Of a stretch of 64,000 bases of DNA, positions 9,624 to 17,184 are shown piece by piece. The stretch comes from Phycisphaerales bacterium (GTDB lineage Bacteria > Planctomycetota > Phycisphaerae > Phycisphaerales > UBA1924): positions 186,001-250,000 of the forward strand of contig JANQNW010000016.1 of the NCBI GenBank assembly GCA_028279375.1, read 5' to 3'. Within the stretch, counting starts at the first letter, position 1. Each line of letters opens with the position of its first letter. Position numbers and translations under genes: made by a program. The notes under the pieces are model-generated. The model ran no database searches. It worked only from the letters and a program-made list of their open reading frames with translations, and was not told the DNA's origin.

Positions 9624-10473
9624 ACTTGCGACTGTCTCGAGAGCGCCGCTCCCTTCGGATCCGGGTTCGGCACTGGCGTCGAAATCGGATTCGGAGCGCG
9701 ACCTCGTGGATCTCATGGGCCTCGAACTCGATCGCGTCACCGAGCGCCAGGCGGTGGAATCGGTCTTCGATGCGCTCGACACCGGTGTTGGCGGGTGGAT
9801 CGTCACGCCGAATCTCGACATTCTCCGACGCCACACTCGCGACGAGGAGACGAGACAGCTGATCAGTCTGGCGACGCTTGTCGTCGCCGACGGCATGCCG
9901 CTTATCTGGGCGAGCAGGCTCAAGGGCGATCCGCTTCCGGAGCGCGTTGCAGGATCCACCATGATCTGGACGCTCTGCAGGGAGGCGGCGCATCGGGGGC
10001 GTTCAGTCTTCCTCCTTGGGGGCAACGAGGGCGCAGCCGCGGACGCATCGCGCGTGCTCGAGCGCGCGTGCCCGGGAATCAGGATTGTCGGCGCGCACTG
10101 TCCGCCGTTTGGATTCGAGAATGATGCGGACGCGATGAACGCCATTCGTGATCAGCTTGAGGCTGCGAGACCGGATCTCGTCTTCGTGGCGCTCGGGTCA
10201 CCGAAGCAGGAGCGACTGATCAAAGAGATGCGAGAGTTGTTGCCATCCGCATGGTGGGCTGGTGTGGGCATCAGTCTCAGCTTCATCAGTGGTGAAGTGC
10301 GTCGGGCGCCCCGTTGGATGCAGAAGACCGGACTCGAGTGGTTTCATCGATTCATGCAGGAGCCCGGCCGTCTTGCGCGAAGGTATTTCGTGGAGGGTGT
10401 TCCGTTCGCCATCCGGTTATTCGCGGTCTCGGCGCTGTCACGATTCGGGCGCACGCGGAGCAAGAGTCTATGA
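9613..10473 (+). CDS. WecG/TagA/CpsF family glycosyltransferase
   Basis: 286 aa, member of the GT26 family that moves N-acetyl-mannosamine(uronate)-like sugars onto undecaprenyl-PP-linked acceptors at the inner face of the membrane. Seen: VTPNLDILRRH (the T-x-N-x-D region with the proposed catalytic Asp), VVADGMPLIWASRL, VFLLGG, and LVFVALGSPKQE (the G-x-P-K-Q-E signature) followed by VGISLSFISG. I chose ATG 9613, which overlaps the previous stop, instead of the in-frame start at 9436, because the extra residues are only an out-of-frame copy of the neighbour's coding region. Confidence 0.87.
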   Translation: MSPELATVSRAPLPSDPGSALASKSDSERDLVDLMGLELDRVTERQAVESVFDALDTGVGGWIVTPNLDILRRHTRDEETRQLISLATLVVADGMPLIWASRLKGDPLPERVAGSTMIWTLCREAAHRGRSVFLLGGNEGAAADASRVLERACPGIRIVGAHCPPFGFENDADAMNAIRDQLEAARPDLVFVALGSPKQERLIKEMRELLPSAWWAGVGISLSFISGEVRRAPRWMQKTGLEWFHRFMQEPGRLARRYFVEGVPFAIRLFAVSALSRFGRTRSKSL

Positions 10474-10964
10474 GCGTTCAGGCGATTCCCACGGCCGAGA
10501 TTCCGCTGACAGAGGCGTTCGACCTTGCGCGATCGGAACAGGCCCCGGTGTTCGTCCCGTCCGTCGTCTTCGCAGACGATCGGGGCTGGTCCCTCATGAA
10601 TCAGATGACGGGCGTTTTGAACGCCGACGGACAGATCAACTACTCCGTGCAGTATCCGGGCGTGATCAAGGCCTGGCATCGCCACGCCAGACAAACCGAC
10701 TTTTGGTTGCCTGTGCAGGGGAATCTGAAAGTCGGAGTGCACCGGGAAACCGATGGTGTCTCGTGGTCACTCGTGATCGGCGAAAAGCGCCCAGGCGTCG
10801 CAGTGATTCCGCCGTCGCTCTGGCATGGCGCAGCGACGGTCGGTCCGACGCAGGCCGGCCTGATGTACTTCGTGACGCATGCCTACGATGCGTCTCACCC
10901 GGATGAGGAGCGCCGCGCATACAACAGTGTGGCCGGTTTCGCGTGGGCAGTGGAGCACAAATAA
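10470..10964 (+). CDS. RmlC-like cupin (dTDP-4-dehydrorhamnose 3,5-epimerase-like)
   Basis: 164 aa single-domain beta-barrel. Seen: GWSLMNQM, the QYPGVIKAWHRHARQTDFW strand pair with the conserved His-Arg-His, a VHRETDG segment and PPSLWHGAATVG. These match the RmlC / WxcM-like nucleotide-sugar isomerase fold, so it could be an epimerase or ketoisomerase for a deoxysugar. Start ATG 10470 overlaps the WecG-like stop (ATGA); the longer in-frame start at 10314 only reads through that gene. A nucleotidyltransferase of the RmlA type lies at the end of the same operon. Confidence 0.75.
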   Translation: MSVQAIPTAEIPLTEAFDLARSEQAPVFVPSVVFADDRGWSLMNQMTGVLNADGQINYSVQYPGVIKAWHRHARQTDFWLPVQGNLKVGVHRETDGVSWSLVIGEKRPGVAVIPPSLWHGAATVGPTQAGLMYFVTHAYDASHPDEERRAYNSVAGFAWAVEHK

Positions 10965-10984
10965 GAAGTCGTTCTCTCTGTTTC

Positions 10985-11935
10985 ATGAGCGCATCGCATC
11001 AATCTCGAGGTGTCAAAGCTCACATCCTGCTCGCCGGGGGGCTGCGCGCACCGCAGCTCGCCTCTGCTGCAGAGCGGTCGATTCTTGACCTGTTCATCAC
11101 CTCGAACACGACAGTGCTCGATCATTGGATCGAGAAGCTCGCATCCCTCGACGCGCAGTCGGATGAACCTGCTCCGGTTCGCGTGCTCTACGGAGACGCG
11201 GGCCCAACGCCGGGCGCCGACAGAGAAGCGATTCCGAAGCACGTCTCATTCGAGAAGGAGGCGTCTGGGTATCGAGGGCCTGCCGGCGCTCTCAAGGACG
11301 CCTGCTCAGAATACTCGCCGGACGATACGCTCCTCGTCGCTGACGCCGGTCGATTCCTTGATGCGAATCTGACGCGTGTCCTTGAGACTCATGATGCTCG
11401 ATCGGCGGATATCACAGTTCTGTGCGACGCCGTCGATCAGCCGCTGGGGCTCTATCTCATGAAGTGCAAGGTCCTCGAGCTCGTCCCCAAGGCAGGCTTT
11501 ATGGACCTGAAGGAACAGCTTCTGAACAAGGCGATCGAATCGGGGATGGGCGTGTGGGCCCATCGAGCGAAGACCGGTCAATCACTCAGTGTTCGCACAC
11601 GGATCAACTTCCTCGAAGCGGCGCGCGCCGCCGCCGGGTTGCCGCCGATCGTGCCCGGCGCGGCGCCAGTGCTCAACGGCGTGACCAAACGGGACCACCG
11701 AACGCCCATGCAGGTTATCTCTCGAAGCGCTGCAGTCGCCGGAGACGCAGTAATTCTCGATTCGGTTGTGATGCCAGGGGCCACCGTCGGGTCTGGCGCG
11801 GTTATTGCGAGATCGATCGTGAGTCCAGGGGCGCGTGTCGAGGCTGGGGCGCAGGTGGTCGATGCTGTAGTGGGCCCTCGGGGCGTAAGATTGGATGAGT
11901 TCGAGACCGCCGGAAGGCGGAGGATGGGGCGATGA
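10985..11935 (+). CDS. Degenerate nucleotidyltransferase-like protein with LbH tail
   Basis: 316 aa from the ATG at 10985. The N-terminal two thirds resemble a sugar-1-phosphate nucleotidyltransferase (AHILLAGGL, LLVADAGRFLDANL, ADITVLCDAV) but lack the GxGTRLRPLT loop, so catalysis is doubtful. The C-terminal third is a left-handed beta-helix (VISRSAAVAGDAVI, VVMPGATVGSGAVI, VSPGARVEAGAQV), the type that ends GlgC/GlmU-like enzymes. A similar region sits at the N-terminus of the sugar transferase at 15745. It sits directly before exosortase with a 4-nt overlap. Perhaps a regulatory or scaffolding protein; function not known. Confidence 0.65.
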   Translation: MSASHQSRGVKAHILLAGGLRAPQLASAAERSILDLFITSNTTVLDHWIEKLASLDAQSDEPAPVRVLYGDAGPTPGADREAIPKHVSFEKEASGYRGPAGALKDACSEYSPDDTLLVADAGRFLDANLTRVLETHDARSADITVLCDAVDQPLGLYLMKCKVLELVPKAGFMDLKEQLLNKAIESGMGVWAHRAKTGQSLSVRTRINFLEAARAAAGLPPIVPGAAPVLNGVTKRDHRTPMQVISRSAAVAGDAVILDSVVMPGATVGSGAVIARSIVSPGARVEAGAQVVDAVVGPRGVRLDEFETAGRRRMGR

Positions 11936-12801
11936 TCGAGCGTCGGTCATGGCGATTCAGCGATGGTCTGCTCCTTGCGGGGCTGATAGGTGTCGCTGTG
12001 TTCGCATCGCGCGCCGCGTGGGCGGACATCATCTTCAACTTCGCGTTGGCCAGCGAGGAGCAGTCGCACATTCTCCTTGCGCCTTTTATCGCCGCCTGGC
12101 TCTTCTGGGTCCGTCGGGCGCGATGGCGCTTCTGCCGCCCGAAGTGGACGATCGCCGGACCCGGTGTGATGCTCGCCGGATGGTTGATCGCGCAAACCGG
12201 ATTCCAGGGAAGCCACCTGGTCCTCTGGCATCTCGGCGCTCTGCTCATCGTGTCGGGCGCAGCGCTGACGATTGTCGGACCGGACTTCGTGCGCAATTTC
12301 TTCCCGGCGATCTTCGTGCTCGTCTTCCTGCTCCCGGTGCCGAGCCTGATAAGGCAGCAGATTGCGTTGCCGCTTCAGGACATCACGGCGTCGGTCACCC
12401 AGAGTCTGCTTGAGGTCGCTGGTTTTCAGGTGACCAGCCTTGGCAACGTGCTGAGCATCAACGGTGTCGAGGTCGCTGTCGCAGAGGCCTGCAACGGTAT
12501 GCGCATGGTTGCGGCACTCGTTCTCGTGGCGTACGCCTTCGTCTTTTCAGTGCCCATGCGTCAGGAGATTCGTGTCCTCATCCTCGTGCTGAGCCCGATC
12601 GTCGCGATCGTCTGCAACATTATTCGTCTCTTCCCGACAGTGCTTCTTTATGGGTATGCGTCAGTTGAGACAGCGGATCTCTTCCATGACATCAGCGGCT
12701 GGGCGATGCTCCCGGTCGCCCTGGCGATGATCTGGGGAGTCTTCTCAATCCTTCGCTGGATCGAGATTCCGATCACGCCCTACGTGGTGGCGGAGGAGTA
12801 G
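11932..12801 (+). CDS. Exosortase (PEP-CTERM sorting transpeptidase)
   Basis: Inner-membrane cysteine transpeptidase, 289 aa with about eight hydrophobic helices, that cleaves C-terminal sorting signals of exported proteins. The expected catalytic residues are present: Cys187 in EACNGMR, Arg232 in CNIIRL, and His252 in LFHDISGW. Context supports it: an EpsI-like protein follows after 5 nt, polysaccharide genes surround it, and three proteins with matching C-terminal tails lie 10 kb downstream. ATGA overlap with the upstream gene. The subtype is not assigned here. Confidence 0.93.
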   Translation: MIERRSWRFSDGLLLAGLIGVAVFASRAAWADIIFNFALASEEQSHILLAPFIAAWLFWVRRARWRFCRPKWTIAGPGVMLAGWLIAQTGFQGSHLVLWHLGALLIVSGAALTIVGPDFVRNFFPAIFVLVFLLPVPSLIRQQIALPLQDITASVTQSLLEVAGFQVTSLGNVLSINGVEVAVAEACNGMRMVAALVLVAYAFVFSVPMRQEIRVLILVLSPIVAIVCNIIRLFPTVLLYGYASVETADLFHDISGWAMLPVALAMIWGVFSILRWIEIPITPYVVAEE

Positions 12802-12806
12802 ATCTG

Positions 12807-13505
12807 ATGAAGAAGACACCACTTGCGCTTGCGAATAGAGCTGCCCCCATCGCTGCGGGCGTCGTGCTGTGCTGCATGCTGGCGTTCGGGCGCATTGATC
12901 CGGAGTCCCTGACCGGAATCGACGACTACCACGAGAAGGTGGCAAGCGCGATCGACGCGATTCCCTATCGCGTGGGCAACTGGATCGGCACTGATATCGA
13001 AGCGCCAAGGGAAGCGGTGAAGCTCCTGCGGCCGAATCGGCTCCTCCAGCGCGAGTATGTCGATCCTTCGACGCGTGAGCGATTCAATGTGCTGGTCGTG
13101 CACTGTGGGTCGCTCGACGACATGTTGGGCCATTACCCGCCGATCTGCTATCCCGCCCACGGATGGCGGCCGGACGAGGATCTTGGTGCGCGCAAGACGA
13201 CATTCGAGTTGGATGCGGCGCGATTCCCGGCGATGAACTACCGTTTCTATCGCCTGATCAGCGGCACGCGCCAGGATATGAATGTTGTCAGTTTCTTTGT
13301 GCTTCCGGATGGACGCATCGTCTCCGACATGGACGACCTGCGTCGATTCGCTGGCAACCGCGCGCGGGCGCAGCTCGGCGCCGCACAGATTCAGATCGTC
13401 GGCGGGGAGCGACTGACGCCGGAAGCTCGGGCGCAGAAGATCGAGGAGTTCGTTCGCGCGATTGAGAAGGTCATTCGCACGGTGGGAAGTGGGGTTCGTT
13501 CATGA
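12807..13505 (+). CDS. EpsI-like exosortase-associated protein
   Basis: 232 aa exported protein of the EpsI (exosortase C-terminal/partner) family. Seen: an N-terminal hydrophobic segment (APIAAGVVLCCMLAFG) and the family signature around LVVHCGSLDDMLGHYPPICY with AHGW following, near residues 92-116. The family usually travels with exosortase, either fused or as the next gene, and its molecular role is not settled. It starts 5 nt after exosortase and overlaps the Wzc-like gene by 4 nt. Confidence 0.85.
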   Translation: MKKTPLALANRAAPIAAGVVLCCMLAFGRIDPESLTGIDDYHEKVASAIDAIPYRVGNWIGTDIEAPREAVKLLRPNRLLQREYVDPSTRERFNVLVVHCGSLDDMLGHYPPICYPAHGWRPDEDLGARKTTFELDAARFPAMNYRFYRLISGTRQDMNVVSFFVLPDGRIVSDMDDLRRFAGNRARAQLGAAQIQIVGGERLTPEARAQKIEEFVRAIEKVIRTVGSGVRS

Positions 13506-15748
13506 CGCGGCAGCCGACAGAGTTGACTGATCCGTTTGCTGATCCACTGAGCCTCCCCGGCTCACAGGAGCAGCCTCAACAGAATGCGCTGGCGATGCTT
13601 CATCGTCGGCTGCGAGGGCGCTATCCGATCGCGATTGCGCTCGCAGTCATTCTGGGCGGATTCGGCGCCTACTTCGGATACAAGGCTCGCCAGACTGAGT
13701 TCACCAGTACTGGCATCGTGCAGGTGCGTCCCAAGCAGGACTCGCTGATTTATGAGAGTGACGATCTCGGGACTGGCAAGATTTTCGATGGCATCGTCAA
13801 GGCGGAGGCCACGATTCTTGGAAGTCGTCGAGTGCTCGAACTCGCGTGCGAGAATCAGGATCTGCTGAAGGTGGGCTGGCCAACGGGAATTAACGGCATC
13901 TCGCAGATGATGAAGACCATCAAGGTCAAGCATAAGCGCGGCGAGCAGTTGATCTCCGTCGAGGCCAACCATCCCGACAAACGACTTGCGAAGGCAGCGG
14001 TGAACGCCGTGCTGGACGCTTACCACGAGATCCATGGCGAGAAGATGGACATCAAGTCCACGCAGGATCTCCGCCGACTTGAGACCGTGGAGCGAGATCT
14101 GTCGAACCAGGTCGCGAGCATCCGGGATCAGATTCATCGGATTGCAGAGGATTTTGGCGTGGACGGGCTCGAGCGCCGGCATCGGTCGAAGCTCGAGGAA
14201 CTCGATCGCCTTGATGTGCAGGTGGCGAGCTACGAGGCCGCCATCGACACGGCGCAGCGGCGCGAGGCGGGGCTCCAACTTCAGAATGAGGAGAGTGGTC
14301 GCGACGCCGCCGATGAAGTCGCGCTTGAGGTGCTCGCTGCCAAGAACCCGGCTGTCGCGGCGCTTCTTGATCGTGAGGCCTACATCCTCGCGGAGATCGA
14401 GGCACAGAGCGCCCGATTCGGCAAACGGCACCGTCTGATGGTCAGTCTTGAGCGCGAGTTGCAGCAGGTGCGCGCGCAGATTCGGCTCGAACTCGATCAG
14501 GCGATGGCAATGGGCGATCAGCGACCCGGTGACGCCAAGGGCGCCGCGGCCGGACTTGCCCAGATGTCGACCGCTGACCTTCAGGAACTTCTGAGGCAGA
14601 TGCAGTCGCGACGCGAGGATGTGAACGGCGAGGTCATCCGCATCAGTCGGAAGTTGGTGGAGATCGAGCGTCTCTCCGAGGAACTGAAAGAGAAGAAGCA
14701 GACGCACGATGACGCATCGCAGAAACTCACACAGCGGCGCATCGAGAGCCAGAATGTCTCAGGGAGTCTCGTAAGCATCGTCCAGCGCGGTGATCTTCCG
14801 ATCACTCCGAATGCCGACAAGCGTAAAGCCATGGCGGCGGCCGGCGCTCTCTTTGGCGGCGGTCTCGGTTTCGGCGTCGTGCTCCTCCTCGGAATCATGG
14901 ATCGCGGGTATCGATACATCGACGACATCGAGAGCGATTCACTCTCGGCGCCGCTGCTCGGCACACTTCCGGACCTGACGAGGAAGAGCGAGGAGCAAGA
15001 CGAGATGGCGGCGCTGAGCGTTCATCATCTGCGCAATACACTGCAGATGAAGTACGGCGCCGAGAATGACAAGTGCGAGGTCTTTACGATTACGAGCGCT
15101 TCCGCCGGCGACGGCAAGACCAGTCTCGCATTGGCGCTGGGAATGTCATTCGCTGTCTCGGGACGCAGGACGCTCTTGCTCGATGCTGATCTGGTGGGTC
15201 GGGGCCTTTCAGCCGAACTGGGGCATGCTCGCCAGGACGGACTGGCGCAGGCGATTCAGCACGGCGAACTGAATGGGGAGGTGCAGCCTTCCTCCGTGCC
15301 GAATCTCTGGATGCTCCCGGCAGGCCTCGTCGACGAGGTCGAGGCGAAGCATCTCTCTCAGGAGGGCGTTGCGAGCGTGCTCGATCATTTGCGCACGCAG
15401 TTCGAGACCATCCTTATTGACACCGGGCCGCTCCTGGGCAGCCTCGAGGCGAATATCGTCGCGACGCTCAGTGACGGCGTGCTGGTTACGGTGGCTCGCG
15501 GCCAGGATCATCGACTGGTCGAAGCCTGTCTCGAGCGTCTGCAACGGATCAGTGCGGAATGCGCAGGCTTGGTGTTTAACCGAGCCTCTTCGAGCGACTT
15601 CGAGCGCAGTGTTAGCGCGGCGTCGTTCTGCTCGCAGTCGCTCAAGTCGCAGGGTGAGGGTGGACGCTCTCGCACTGGTCGAAGCGCGCTGGTTCGCGCC
15701 GTGATCGGTGAGTCCGGGCAAGAGGCCGAGGTGTCGGCGCATTCGTGA
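13502..15748 (+). CDS. Wzc-like chain-length determinant with BY-kinase domain
   Basis: 748 aa inner-membrane protein controlling polymer length and export. Order: cytoplasmic N-tail, TM1 (about 40-60), a periplasmic Wzz region with long coiled coils (about 180-420), TM2 (about 440-465), then a cytoplasmic ATPase: Walker A SAGDGKTS (~534), Walker A' LLLDADLVG (~559), Walker B ILIDTGPLLG (~638). The last 60 residues contain no tyrosine, so the usual C-terminal Tyr cluster of Wzc is missing and Arg/Ser-rich sequence takes its place. Whether it autophosphorylates is therefore uncertain. Confidence 0.88.
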   Translation: MTRQPTELTDPFADPLSLPGSQEQPQQNALAMLHRRLRGRYPIAIALAVILGGFGAYFGYKARQTEFTSTGIVQVRPKQDSLIYESDDLGTGKIFDGIVKAEATILGSRRVLELACENQDLLKVGWPTGINGISQMMKTIKVKHKRGEQLISVEANHPDKRLAKAAVNAVLDAYHEIHGEKMDIKSTQDLRRLETVERDLSNQVASIRDQIHRIAEDFGVDGLERRHRSKLEELDRLDVQVASYEAAIDTAQRREAGLQLQNEESGRDAADEVALEVLAAKNPAVAALLDREAYILAEIEAQSARFGKRHRLMVSLERELQQVRAQIRLELDQAMAMGDQRPGDAKGAAAGLAQMSTADLQELLRQMQSRREDVNGEVIRISRKLVEIERLSEELKEKKQTHDDASQKLTQRRIESQNVSGSLVSIVQRGDLPITPNADKRKAMAAAGALFGGGLGFGVVLLLGIMDRGYRYIDDIESDSLSAPLLGTLPDLTRKSEEQDEMAALSVHHLRNTLQMKYGAENDKCEVFTITSASAGDGKTSLALALGMSFAVSGRRTLLLDADLVGRGLSAELGHARQDGLAQAIQHGELNGEVQPSSVPNLWMLPAGLVDEVEAKHLSQEGVASVLDHLRTQFETILIDTGPLLGSLEANIVATLSDGVLVTVARGQDHRLVEACLERLQRISAECAGLVFNRASSSDFERSVSAASFCSQSLKSQGEGGRSRTGRSALVRAVIGESGQEAEVSAHS

Positions 15749-17181
15749 CGGCGACGTCAGGTGACAGAACGGGGATCCTGCAGGATCGGCAGCCGATCCA
15801 CGCACGTCCTGCGCCGACACTCTGGGGCATGGATGCGCTGGGCCTGCATGACCGCCGATGGGCCTCACGCGGCGTTCAGGTCGTTCGTCCGGGTGGACAG
15901 GACGTGCAATCGTCGGGACCTCAGCTCTTCCTGCTCCTGGATGAGTCGAGCATGGCGCTCTTCAGGCTTCGCAATGTCGTCAAGCGACTGAACTGGATGA
16001 AGCCGCGCGCGCTGCGCATTCGAGTGGTCGATGAGGCAGAAGTCGGCTACATCGAGCGCGCTGTCGTCGATGACAACGATCGTCTCATGGCGATACGTCG
16101 CGAATACCGGCCAAGAACAAGGGGTTCCCGACGCGTTGTGATCACCGGCGACGCTCGCGTGGCGAGAATCTGGCGAAATTCAGCTGGAGGTCGAGACGGC
16201 TGGCGGGCCATCGTCGACGCGGTCGGTCGGCAGCGAACGACAGTCTTCAGCTGCCGTGGCAGACTCTTCGACGCCCACTCGCAGATCGAGAGTGACGAGT
16301 TCATGTCGCTCCTCCTTGATCGCTGGCCAAACCCGGGCGCTGTTCTGGAAGGCGTCTATGAGTATCAACCGCGAGTGTGCGTGCACGAGTCGGTCCGGAC
16401 GCCGCCTTCGACTCGGATCATCCCACCCGTTTGGATCGGCGCGGGCGCCAGGCTTGATGACGACGCCGTGATCATTGGGCCTCGCATGATCGCGGACGCC
16501 CCGGAGATCAAGGTGGCGGCAGCCGCGATTGACTGGCAGGCGCTGAGATACCGAAGCTGGACTCCTCGTCGGTCGCTGCGCGGCAGGGGATTTCGAATCT
16601 CAAAGCGCCTCTTTGACATTGTCTTCAGCCTTGCAGTGTTGCTGGCGACGGCTCCTCTGTATCCGATCGTCGTTCTCGCGATCGCGATCTCCGATGGGTG
16701 GCCGCCCTTCTTCGCGCATAAGAGACAGACGCTTCGAGGGCGCGAGTTCCCTTGTTACAAGTTCCGGACGATGCGCAAGAATGCGGAGAATCTGAAGGCG
16801 CAACTTGTTGAGGAAAATGTCTGCGATGGCCCGCAGTTCTACATCGAGAAGGATCCGAGGATCTTCCCGGTGGGGCGGTTGCTTCGCAGGCTGAATATTG
16901 ATGAGTTGCCGCAGTTCTGGAATGTGTTGCTCGGGCATATGAGCGTTGTCGGGCCTCGACCCAGTCCGGACAGCGAGAATCAATTCTGCCCGGCGTGGCG
17001 CGAATCCCGCCTCAGTGTGCGCCCCGGCGTCACCGGCCTTTGGCAGATTCGCAGAACACGGGAGCCGGAGACTGACTTCCAGGAATGGATTCGATACGAC
17101 CTCGAGTACGTCCAGCGCGAGAGCTGGCGTCTTGATATCTGGATCATCTTCAAGACGATCGAGAAGATCGTAAAGGGATAA
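15745..17181 (+). CDS. Initiating sugar transferase with unusual N-terminal domain
   Basis: 478 aa. The C-terminal domain (about 285-478) is a bacterial phosphoglycosyl transferase that moves a sugar phosphate onto undecaprenyl phosphate: a membrane hairpin at KRLFDIVFS..., then KFRTM, LRRLNIDELPQFWNV, MSVVGPRPSP and RPGVTGLWQI. The N-terminal ~280 residues are not the usual four-helix/CoA-binding region of WbaP-type enzymes. They look like a degenerate nucleotidyltransferase/beta-helix module (YEYQPRVCVHESVR, VWIGAGARLDDDAVIIGPR), related in style to the 10985 gene. GTG start overlapping the Wzc-like stop. Confidence 0.87.
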   Translation: MTATSGDRTGILQDRQPIHARPAPTLWGMDALGLHDRRWASRGVQVVRPGGQDVQSSGPQLFLLLDESSMALFRLRNVVKRLNWMKPRALRIRVVDEAEVGYIERAVVDDNDRLMAIRREYRPRTRGSRRVVITGDARVARIWRNSAGGRDGWRAIVDAVGRQRTTVFSCRGRLFDAHSQIESDEFMSLLLDRWPNPGAVLEGVYEYQPRVCVHESVRTPPSTRIIPPVWIGAGARLDDDAVIIGPRMIADAPEIKVAAAAIDWQALRYRSWTPRRSLRGRGFRISKRLFDIVFSLAVLLATAPLYPIVVLAIAISDGWPPFFAHKRQTLRGREFPCYKFRTMRKNAENLKAQLVEENVCDGPQFYIEKDPRIFPVGRLLRRLNIDELPQFWNVLLGHMSVVGPRPSPDSENQFCPAWRESRLSVRPGVTGLWQIRRTREPETDFQEWIRYDLEYVQRESWRLDIWIIFKTIEKIVKG

Positions 17182-17184
17182 GGA

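Noticed and set aside
9111-10145. 344-codon antisense frame over the GT2 and WecG-like genes
   Set aside because: Very rich in Ser, Arg and Pro with no recognisable domain; a shadow of two real genes.
13562-14707. 381-codon open frame antisense to the Wzc-like gene
   Set aside because: It lies wholly inside a well-supported gene, has no family motif or ribosome-binding site, and long antisense frames are expected in G+C-rich codon-biased DNA.
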